From Apostichopus japonicus (taxonomy: Eukaryota > Echinodermata > Holothuroidea > Aspidochirotida > Stichopodidae): a stretch of 64,000 bases of DNA. Below, in pieces: positions 11,999 to 21,007 of this stretch. Numbering within the stretch: the first letter of the stretch is position 1; each line of letters opens with the position of its first letter. Where the stretch lies: the NCBI RefSeq assembly GCF_037975245.1, contig NC_092579.1, positions 7,253,001-7,317,000 of the forward strand. The letters run 5' to 3'. The notes under the pieces are model-generated. The model saw only the letters and a program-made list of their open reading frames with translations, searched no databases and was not told where the DNA came from. Made by a program: the position numbers and the translations under genes.

Positions 11999-12004
11999 TT
12001 TATT
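11999..12004 (-). terminator. candidate poly(A) signal of fucosyltransferase A
   Basis: AATAAA on the minus strand, about 175 bases past the stop codon, within TTAAATAAAACTAC. The same signal is conserved downstream of the paralogous gene at 29369-29374. Confidence 0.5.
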
Positions 12005-12176
12005 TAATTGCTAAGTAATTGACTAAAGCGAAACTAACCAATGCGACTACAGTATATAAACGTCTATGCAAGAAAGGAGGCGAAATTTGATTATACCTAG
12101 AACCACTCTCAACACTATATGTACGTATCTGTACATATATGCGCGTAAAAAGTGTTGTCCTAATGCTATGACCTTA

Positions 12177-13646
12177 TCAGCCTTGCACTGGGTGAGAATG
12201 CGCAAATGGCACGCCATATAATGAAGAATTAGACAAAACGGTCCGAAGGTTTGGAAGATACGCGTTACTTGCAATGTCATAGGCAGTCATCCAATCATGT
12301 TTACCACATAATCCACAACTGCCTAACCATTCTGATCCAAATGGGTCAAGGCCCGTGCTCAATGAATGGTTCCCCTTCCAAGCATTCTCTTCCAGGAAAT
12401 TTAGAAGTGCGCACGCTCCTTCGGTCGACGAAAATGGATAAACGCGAACACTCTTGTAAAGAAATGCTTTACCCATCAGCCGCCAATGATGGTATTGGTT
12501 GTACAGAGTTGTATTGGTAGCGACTTTACGAATATATCTTGCTAAATCTCTTACAGAGTCGAAATCGTCAGCGAAAATGAAAGAATTCGGTGGAGCGACT
12601 CGCTCATAGTCCGTTTTCGAAGCTCCAACCACAATTGGCACCAGCTCGTACTCAGTCAAAGCCTGCCAAAACTTCTCGGTGATGTACTCAGAACAACAAT
12701 AGTTTTCAAAAGCAATATAAAATTTGTATTTCTGAAGCACTGTTTTAGCAATTTTACTTTTATGAGGTATACGCAGATTAGTGCCACAAGATCCATAGAT
12801 TTCTACTGGGATCAATTTGGCAAGACCATGGACGAAATTTGTTCGGTTCCAAGCTTTCGCAGAACAGTGACTGCTCACCCAAGCCACCATGTTTTGAAAT
12901 CGTGGTTTTGCAGCTATTACAGTTGTTTTCTTCGTGGCAATTCCCTTTTTAAAGGGAATGTACTCCCCAAACGGAGCTACGACTTCAGATTTAGAGTGGT
13001 AAGTAAATGACATGTTGAAGCCATACCCACTGAATCCCAATGGGGTTCTTTTATGCCCCCCTATTTTTTCTCCCACCTGAGGAGAGTTTCCAGGGCTCTC
13101 GGCAGTGCTGTAAACCCACACTTGATGAGCCTTGCGGACAGCCATAGCTCTCTCCCAGGTAGAGCTGTTTACACCAGCAGCAAAGATAACCACATCTACA
13201 TCTTTGATAGCGCTTTCATCTTCTATTGCGGCAATAAAAGTTATTCTTTTATCTGTATGCGGACATTCGAAGGTTCGCGGAAACCGTTGCTGTTCACCTT
13301 TGGATATCCAATGGAGATTACAAGAAAATATGGCGGCAGTTATAGTATCGTTAACCAAATTGTCATGTCCTGTGTGTTCACGGTCAGATCTGTGATTTGG
13401 TAAAGGTTGAAGAATTTGCGTTTCTTTTAATTCCCTCGTACGTTCCGTTTTTTGTACATCCGTTTCAACTGATTTGTTGAGGGCATTCCACGTCAGTTTT
13501 TCAATATATCCCGTTACCAAGGTTGCATTACCTTTGCGATATCTCTCATAGCTCAGAGTATGATATCTCCAATTGATTACCGCAATTTGGGACACCATCA
13601 CTACAGCAAAAAACGTCATTAGGGAATATATTAGTCTCTTCATCAT
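12177..13646 (-). CDS. GT10 alpha-1,3-type fucosyltransferase A, intronless, 489 aa
   Basis: Predicted Golgi enzyme transferring L-fucose from GDP-fucose to a glycan acceptor, probably GlcNAc in alpha-1,3 linkage; acceptor and linkage cannot be read from sequence. It has type II topology: short cytosolic tail, membrane anchor at about 5-24, stem to about 100, N-terminal acceptor domain about 101-235 and C-terminal GT10 domain about 249-455. The family signature is clear at 309-341 (FYIAFEN, EYITEKFWQAL, VPIVVG), followed by TDYER (345-349), FADDFDS (358-364) and a CxxC (444-447) as in animal FUTs. Several N-glycosylation sequons occur (for example N160, N211, N267). It is longer than vertebrate FUT3-7 (about 360-400 aa) because of the stem and a C-terminal extension. 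The first ATG precedes the anchor directly. Gene C is a 96 percent identical paralogue. No break is seen. Confidence 0.92.
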   Translation of the reverse strand: MMKRLIYSLMTFFAVVMVSQIAVINWRYHTLSYERYRKGNATLVTGYIEKLTWNALNKSVETDVQKTERTRELKETQILQPLPNHRSDREHTGHDNLVNDTITAAIFSCNLHWISKGEQQRFPRTFECPHTDKRITFIAAIEDESAIKDVDVVIFAAGVNSSTWERAMAVRKAHQVWVYSTAESPGNSPQVGEKIGGHKRTPLGFSGYGFNMSFTYHSKSEVVAPFGEYIPFKKGIATKKTTVIAAKPRFQNMVAWVSSHCSAKAWNRTNFVHGLAKLIPVEIYGSCGTNLRIPHKSKIAKTVLQKYKFYIAFENYCCSEYITEKFWQALTEYELVPIVVGASKTDYERVAPPNSFIFADDFDSVRDLARYIRKVATNTTLYNQYHHWRLMGKAFLYKSVRVYPFSSTEGACALLNFLEENAWKGNHSLSTGLDPFGSEWLGSCGLCGKHDWMTAYDIASNAYLPNLRTVLSNSSLYGVPFAHSHPVQG

Positions 13647-14000
13647 CGCTGAGTATTTTACTTATGCACCTTCAATTGAAGACCAAAAGGTACTTTTGCA
13701 ACCGATCACAAAGGATACTTAACACACAAAATGATCCCTCGTTGACTGTGCTTCCCACTGACGGCGTTGGTACCAATCTATATATATATACAAATACATA
13801 TGCGCGTATAACAGTATAAAGTACAGCTTGGGCTGTTGGAGGTTCAGTGCTTTATTTTGAATTATCGTTTCCCTTATAGTCATATGAGCAGACAAACATA
13901 TTCAAAACTCCGAAAGGGAATCACTGAGTTTCACAAGGAGGACACCATCTTGTTGAACGTCAAGTTACAGCCAGCACAAGAACGGACTATTCTATACTTC

Positions 14001-14195
14001 AAAACGGTATGCCACAGAAGTGACTGACGCAATATACTGGCTTAACAAATACTCAGCCGTTACGTGTTTCTTTAACAATACGGAATTGATGTTCATCAAA
14101 ACGGTATGCCACAGAAGTGACCGACGCAATAAACAGGCTTAACAAACTTACTCAGCCGTTACGTGTTTCTTTAACAATACGGCATTGATGCTCAT
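14001..14195. repeat. 97-bp tandem duplication upstream of fucosyltransferase A
   Basis: AAAACGGTATGCCACAGAAG recurs at 14001 and 14098, each followed by a GACGCAATA and CAGCCGTTACGTGTTTCTTT stretch. Block alpha-2 has only one such unit near gene C. Confidence 0.8.
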
Positions 14196-14501
14196 AAAAT
14201 TTATAGTTTCACTGCATGGGTGGGCAACAAAACAATTTTTGCTGATAGGTATATAACCAGGGAGTTTCCATAACAACTGGACATAGGAATTGTCGGTGGC
14301 GCCTTTCTATGACGATACGGCTTACAGAAAAATTGATTTGCGGTCTTTTAAAGTTCGAAACAACCGAAACATAGCTGGCTACGTGCTAGTCACTGCTGAG
14401 CGAATGAGTCTCACTACATAAATATAGGAAAATGCCACGGCTGTTATATTTTCCTCCCCTTTCTACATACGCCTCATACAAATATATATATAATTTAAAT
14501 C

Positions 14502-15350
14502 GGCCACGACCTTGATGACGACGATTCTCGGTCCGTTGTACCGCGAAATTCACTGGTCCTCGACGAAGTTTCTCGCGATCCCAGAAACAGCAGTCACCTT
14601 CTTTCCGGCGATGCTCCAAAATAGAAGACGGACTTCCAGCCACAATCGAGTGAAGCACAAGTCGAACTTCTCACCGACTAAATATTACCAGAGTTAGTCC
14701 AAAATCAGCTTTATAGCCACCAACTCCTGGCGTAACGAACTTCCTCAACGGAGACAGAAATTCTTCACCTTCTCCGAAATAAAGACTGGAGAAACTGTAC
14801 TTTCACAGCAAAGTCCTCTTCAAACTTCTGAATGGAAGTGTAGAATCAATCTTGTTATCGATATCTCAATCCCTCAGAAACTACTGGTAGTTGAGCACTG
14901 ACGATATATAGTGGAATGGTATAATATGTGTCGTCGCTTGTATTCGTTCAGAAACTGAGAAACTCTCCGATCTGGGCGGGTTTATATACGATTCGCCATG
15001 TCAAGAATCCTCCAGATCTTTCTCGATACACCTGAGTAACAACGCGACCCGATTTCTCTATTCGCGGAAGTCCTTTGCATCTCTCGCGAACATTCCAGAG
15101 AATCCACGAAGATGCCGTGCACAGCTTACACGCGATTCCACGTAAACCGACGTTAACCCGAGACCAGCGCGTCATCATAAGGAATATACCAGAACAATCG
15201 TGTATTATAACATTCTGACACGGTAACCCGACCTAATTTCTCAAATACTGATTTATCACGTAGGCAATTTTAAAGACTTTCTATATAATAACATTAGGTT
15301 CCTCACTAACAGTAACTAGCGTTAGGCTACAATGGGCCCTCGTAACAATA
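14502..15350. other. unassigned single-copy DNA, richer in GC than its surroundings
   Basis: Homology to alpha-2 stops at about 14501. The sequence has many CG dinucleotides and short open frames on both strands without recognisable domains. It is not seen elsewhere in the window. It could be a decayed retroelement or part of an unrelated locus joined at the breakpoint. Confidence 0.35.
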
Positions 15351-15354
15351 TAAA

Positions 15355-15365
15355 TACATATATAT

Positions 15366-15398
<33 letters not shown>

Positions 15399-15420
15399 CA
15401 TACATACATACATACACACA

Positions 15421-15475
<55 letters not shown>
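15355..15475. repeat. TA / TACA microsatellite
   Basis: TA repeats with a short TACA stretch near 15398-15416 and a GA run leading into the first fold-back element. Confidence 0.95.
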
Positions 15476-15597
15476 TTGGTTGGTTGGTTGGCGTCTATCT
15501 TGGAGCAGAGTAGCGGAATATATGTTGAGACTAGTTGAGACTAGTGGAACACTAGTGTTCCACTGGTCTCAACTAGTCTCAACATATATATATATGT
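15476..15597. mobile_element. fold-back element, copy 1
   Basis: TTGGTTGGCGTCTATCTTGG, then GCAGAGTAGCGGAATATA, then a 60-base palindrome (15524-15583, one mismatched pair) centred on GAACACTAGTGTTC. Related to the unit at 45385-45600. Coding capacity is absent; MITE-like. Confidence 0.65.
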
Positions 15598-15614
15598 GTG
15601 TGTGTGTATGTATG

Positions 15615-15653
<39 letters not shown>

Positions 15654-15654
15654 T

Positions 15655-15776
15655 TGGTTGGTTGGTTGGCGTCTATCTTGGCGCAGAGTAGCGGAATATA
15701 TGTTGAGACTAGTTGAGACTAGTGGAACACTAGTGTTCCACTGGTCTCAACTAGTCTCAACATATATATATATATG
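15655..15776. mobile_element. fold-back element, copy 2
   Basis: Near-identical tandem copy of the preceding element, including its GA and TTGG leader. Its palindrome is at 15702-15761. The roughly 178-base spacing suggests duplication of element plus microsatellite together. Confidence 0.65.
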
Positions 15777-15886
15777 TGTGTGTGTATGTATGTATATATA
15801 TATATGTATGTATGGGTGTATGTATGTGTTTATGTATGTATGGTTGTGTGTATGTGTGTGTGTATGTATGCGTGTATGTATGTATG

Positions 15887-15940
<54 letters not shown>
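15777..15940. repeat. TG / TATG / TA microsatellite
   Basis: Alternating TG, TATG and TA runs; no other content. Confidence 0.95.
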
Positions 15941-15942
<2 letters not shown>

Positions 15943-15944
15943 AT

Positions 15945-18321
15945 ATGTATCCTTAGTGTGGGGACGAGATATATATTTTTATATTCACTAGTCAGAAAAA
16001 TAGAATAGGGAATTGGCGAATTCTTCAAAAATATCAATCAGATTGACAAAATATGATATATTAAGAAGCCAAATTACTGACCTGTGTTTGCAAAAGAAAG
16101 ATGGAATTACAGATAAGACGCTAACCTGTATACTGCAGGACATAACAGTGTATAGTGACGGACTCTACCAGATACGTCATCTCTATAGTGATGACCTATA
16201 CACTACAAGCCCACATTCACTATTTGAAATTATATGCTGAAGATTCGTACACTTCTTCCCTAAAAGTTATGGTTTCGGACATACATGTCTCCTTTACTTG
16301 ATATTTCCTGAAGCTTCCAGTTGATTTCCCTATAGCTTTGATCTGTGTGGAAGTCCACATACTCCATGATATAAAGTTATGACATGGTTATACACAAGCA
16401 AGCATGCTTCCCGATACACACTATCTGGTATGTGCACGTATAGTAAGGCCTACATCCCTAAAGCGTTGTTCTGTGTTGAAGTCCACACAGTCCATGTGAT
16501 CTTACATAATAATGCCATGGTTAAATACAAGCAGGCATGCTTCCCGATACACACGTGCACTATCTTGTATATGTGTACGAATAGTGAGGACCTACATGCT
16601 TCCACATAAAACTGCATGAAGATATAGCGGTTTACCTGCAATTTCCAGCTGGCATACAGTCGTAATAACGAATGTAGCCTATATATGCAATTTACTGTGT
16701 GAACTCCTCTCAGTCCCTTATAGCTATATAGCCTGGAGTCCCCAAATGAATTTTATGCATCCTGGAATACATTTACACTCCTGTGTCTCACAATCGTTGT
16801 ATACGTTGAGAAATTATAACATGACAGAATAATGACATTTCAGACAATTAATATTTATTTCTATAGGCGCAGATGTTCGGCACTCATATAGGCAGAGCTC
16901 ATTGGAAAGTGTTCGTGTTCACTTGTGATTGGTTCTTTGGATCGATTTGCTAATTAATAGTAATTATTGTAGATATGTGGTCATTTCCACCAATTACCTG
17001 TATTTATTCCATAACTTTAATAATCTCACTAGAGCTTTCTATGACGAGATGTCACCAATTGTACTGGCTTGTTATATCTGAATTGACACTCGAATGAGCA
17101 GGGTCTCACAATTACGAAAATGTTGCTGGTTACACGTAACTTGATAACAAGTAAAAAAATGCGATATTTGTCGAACTGACAATTAAGTTGAGTTACGATG
17201 AAATTATACCACGAACTTGATATTGACACATGCGAATAGGTTTTCTTGGGTGGGGGGGGAGGGGGACTGGAGAAGTATTTTTAACTTCATTTATTGAATA
17301 ATTTAACGGGTATGTAAAATTCCTCAACTGGTGTCTCTCAAATCTTACAGTCCTTATTAGTGCACAATCTATGCACCGTCATTTAAGAAAAAGAGATTGA
17401 ATTAATTACATTCAAGATAGAAACAAAATATCCGTAGGCCCAGCCTCCTGCAGCGATAAGCAGTTCGCCTTATTTATTTTCGTAGACTTAAGTAATGTTC
17501 TTCACCAACAAAAAAAACCCTTTTGAAAAATATTTTGCAATATTCCCCGCTATATTTCTTAACTTATCCATAAGATATCTGATATCTCGGTTCAAAGTTA
17601 ACAGCAACGGGCCCTTAATAAATTTTGTCGATACAAAAATTATATACAATGTAAATATGACCAACGGGTTATAGATAGACACCTTCATCTAACTCATGTG
17701 ACACCTTGTTAATACAAAAAAAAGTATGTTCTTCCTTCTCCTTAATCCTTGCCAAACCGTACCAAAAGAGAGTATGAAGGCATAAATACCACAGTATTTT
17801 CACAATAAATTCAGCAATTTCCCTCCGTTCTATCTTTTCCATTGGTGTCTAAGTAGTTGATCATGCATGTGAGCTGTAGTTGAAGAGGTGAGATGAAACC
17901 ACTTGATAAGAAATATGCACCGATAACAGATGTAAAATATTATCGAAATAGTATACAAAGGTAGCACTTTTAACTTGAGTTTGTTACTGTGTTCAGTCAC
18001 GGAGGCACAAAATATGTTACCAACAAGGCCGTCCAAATCAGAATAGAAGAAGATTACATTTTTAACTTTAAACTTTAACCAGGATGGACCGAGAATGAGA
18101 TAATAACTATATACAAAGTCCTACTCACTGTGTTTAACTTTTAATCTTTGGTGGAGGCTCTTGTAACACCTATATAGTTTATCTTCGGTGGATGCACATT
18201 TTGTGTAGATAAACCGGCATTTCTTGAAGGGCGCAAGTGGTACCGATTGTTCTATATTCCGTGGAGGCGCACGCTTGGTGTGAACATATATACGAGATAG
18301 ACACGTTAAATATCAGTCAGT
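15945..18321 (+). repeat. 5' flank unit of plus-strand fucosyltransferases (copy B)
   Basis: Starts near CTTAGTGTGGGGACGAGATA and leads to the start codon of gene B. Homologous flanks precede D (38640-40841), E (46000-47408) and F (51815-53326), with E and F lacking an internal portion. All include GGAGGCTCTTGTAACACCTA and the near-start ATATATACGAGATAGACACG or its remnant. Regulatory elements cannot be assigned from sequence alone. Confidence 0.75.
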
Positions 18322-19356
18322 ATGGCTATCGGAACAGAAAGGAAGTGCCTCAATGTTTTACTCGCCGTGATGACTGTCATTGCAATATTACTAACCTGGG
18401 GAATTCCTACCTTGACATTTGAACAATATCCGAAAAGAATAGGTACCGCTAACTTTACCGTCTTTGAATTACGACCGTGGGATGCATATAGCAAAACACT
18501 GCAACAAGTGCAAAATGAAAGTTCATGGAATCTTTCATATACTCAAAACAGAGTAGTTCCTGATCAAAGGGTAATTAATGATACTTTAATTGCCGCCGTA
18601 TTTTCTTGTAATCCTTATTGGGCATCTCTCAAGGGATGGTTTCCGCGAACCTTCGAATGTCCGCATACAGATAAAAGAATAACTTTTATTGCATCCATAG
18701 CAGATGCAAGTGCTATCAAAGATGCAGATGTGGTCATCTTTGCTGCTGGTGTAAACAGCTCTACCTGGGAGAGAGCTATGGCTGTCCGCAAGGCTCATCA
18801 AGTGTGGGTTTATAGCACTGATGAGAGCTCTAGAAACTCTCCACAGGTGAGAGAACCTATGGGAGCAGGGGGAAGGGGATCGGCACGCCCTTTGGGATTC
18901 AGTGGATATAAATTCAACATGTCATTCACTTACTATTCTAAATCTGAAGTCGTGGTTCCGTTTGGGGAGTACATTCCATTCAAGGAGGGAATAATCATGA
19001 AAAAGGTCAATATTACTTCGAAATCACAATCGAAGAAAATGGTCGCTTGGATAAGCAGTCACTGTAATCCAAACGCTTGGAACAGAACAACTTTTGTCCA
19101 TGATCTTGCCAGATTAATCCCAATTGATATGTACGGAGCTTGTGGTACAAAGGAACATTTACCTCGTGGCAGTAGTGCAACAGCATTGCTTCAAACATAC
19201 AAATTTTATATTGCTTTTGAAGACAGTGGTTGCTCAGAATACATCACCGAGAAATTTTGGCAGGCTTTGGCTGATTTCGAGCTGGTGCCGATTGTGGTTT
19301 ATTTCTCGTATTCTTTTACCGCCATTTTCTCCTTAACGTCCGCGAAATTTTGGTGA
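18322..19356 (+). pseudogene. truncated GT10 fucosyltransferase B
   Basis: The frame is open for 344 codons. Residues 1-326 match genes D and E: membrane anchor about 11-27, stem, N-terminal domain, and the GT10 signature with FYIAFED, EYITEKFWQAL and VPIVV. After residue 326 (about 19299) homology stops and an unrelated 18-residue tail follows (YFSYSF... ending AKFW). The last 127 residues of the family, with TDYER, FADDFDS and the CxxC, are missing, so the donor-binding half is incomplete and activity is unlikely. FENSCC of the paralogues reads FEDSGC here, a possible sign of relaxed constraint. Gene F has the same breakpoint and tail, so truncation predates duplication. An intron donor at GTG|GTTTAT is conceivable, but no downstream exon was found before the K2P gene. 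Confidence 0.8.
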
Positions 19357-20653
19357 AACAAAGTGAATTTTATTTTAGGGTGTTCTAAGCAACACTTTTA
19401 TTAAGAAATGATGTTGCCCCCAGAGGTGGACTACGGAACTCAAAAACTAAAGGGATTTTTGCCTTATGCCCCACGGTCTACTAGTGGTCCTGTTCTGGAC
19501 GGGTGACAGTGTCTTTTCGTAAAACGATGTTTTTATTTTCCTTGGCTAGTTTCTCAATTGACGATTTTGAGATAAAAGGATCGTGTTACGTCATATAGTG
19601 AACAGTCACCGCCCGGCTGTACGACGAAAACTCAGCACAGCAGGCACCGTGGTTGTTTATTAATTATTTAATATCCGCCTAATTATCTCATATATTTTCT
19701 CCTCCTCCTCCTTGTTTTCTAGACCTCTAGACTATCATTAGTTTGCCTCAGGTTCTTTAATGCGTATTATTGTCTCTATCTTTCCTTTGCATTCTGCTAA
19801 GATTGAAGTAACTTGATTTGCATTAAAATTGAAAAGGTCATGTCAGTAAAGTGTAAGATATAACTCTCGGTGCAAGACACTGGCATCCCACCCCTCCCTC
19901 TCCCCTTCCTTTCTCCTAGTAAGTTAATTGCAATCGGGACCTTTGGGTGCAAAGGTTGGGATGACGTCACTGGAAGTAATGAAGAGGAACTATAGGTCAA
20001 CGCAGGCTACATAATATGTTGCTTTTATTACCTTCTGCATCTCTGTGTGTTGGTATTAAACTATTGGTATATATATGCAAATAACTATACCAAAAGAAAG
20101 AAACTATACTTTAGAGATTAAATGAGATGTCTGACTGAATGAGCTGTCTGTGGCTTAAATGTGGTGTTATTTTATTCTAACTCCACGTATACTCATAAAT
20201 AATTACGAATATGTATATAAAGGTCGCTCTTTTTGTTATACACACACACATCATAATTATAACTTTATAATATATATATATAGTTATAGTTATATATATA
20301 TATAGTTATAGTTATATTTATAGTTATAGTTATATATAGTTAAATATAGTTAAATATAGTTATATAGTTTGAGTCATATACATAGTTATATATAGTATAT
20401 ATAACTATACATATAGCTATATAAAGATAGATATAGTTTCTCAAGTAAATCCTTCATGGAGAACTTGGCGTAAATACATAAGCCTACATATAACAAATAC
20501 GCAACCTTGATGAACCGGCAACTAGGTGATACTTCCATGCTGACAGTAGTCCAACAGAACTACGTACTCTGAATCTAAGTTTACCATTCAAACGCCAGTC
20601 TGTATCAACTGTATCAAAGCATTCCTACCTCGACACCATGAACTATGATGAAT
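19300..20653. other. spacer between truncated FUT B and K2P copy 1
   Basis: Homologous at high identity to 54313-55677. It contains a TTATAG/TATATAG AT-rich repeat at about 20265-20440 and no recognised gene or missing FUT 3' end. Confidence 0.6.
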
Positions 20654-21007
20654 TTATACCCGTCCGGCTTCTCTTTCGGTGCTAAACTTTGTTATTGACA
20701 ATGCATTGGATTTGATATTTGTAACAAGTTTAATAAACCTGGCCTGTAACAAGGTGATACACATTGACAAACAGCAGAGACCTACCAGTGTGTATATCAC
20801 ACAAGGAAAAAGAGAGTTATTCTCGATATGTGTTATGGGATAAAAGTCGCCGAATCCAATCGTAGTCAGAGTGATAAATGTGAAATAAAACGCTCCTAGG
20901 TAACTCCATCCTTCAGAGAGCGAAAAACTTAAAGCACCAATGCACATGTAACTCACTATGAAAAGAATAATGACAACGAAAAGGGACGTTCCCATTATAG
21001 TCTTCTT
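20654..21007 (-). CDS. K2P copy 1, TM3-P2-TM4 exon
   Basis: Frame opens after GTATTAG (acceptor assumed) with KKTIMGTS, TM3 (LFVVIILFIVSYMCIGALSF), pore helix and filter TTIGFGDFYP, TM4 (CVIYTLVGLCCLSMCITLL) and a short C terminus ending AGRV. Confidence 0.75.
   Translation of the reverse strand, partial: KKTIMGTSLFVVIILFIVSYMCIGALSFSLSEGWSYLGAFYFTFITLTTIGFGDFYPITHIENNSLFPCVIYTLVGLCCLSMCITLLQARFIKLVTNIKSNALSITKFSTEREAGRV

Larger units (their letters stand above)
6231..14500. repeat. segmental duplication block alpha-1
   Basis: Collinear with 23318-32039 (alpha-2), and over its first part with 58338-64000 (alpha-3). It starts in DNA corresponding to the 5' flank of the K2P gene, whose exons are missing here, and ends upstream of fucosyltransferase A. 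Differences from alpha-2 include a MITE, no SINE at 7415-7421, one instead of three VNTR units near 8905, and a templated replacement at 10609-10874. Confidence 0.9.

Noticed and set aside
12251-12520. Open frames antisense to fucosyltransferases A and C
   Set aside because: Shadows of the conserved coding sequence on the other strand; no independent signal.
14948-15178. Possible LTR or retroelement remnant in the CG-rich stretch 14.5-15.2 kb
   Set aside because: No terminal repeats, primer-binding site or pol motif could be shown; left as unassigned.
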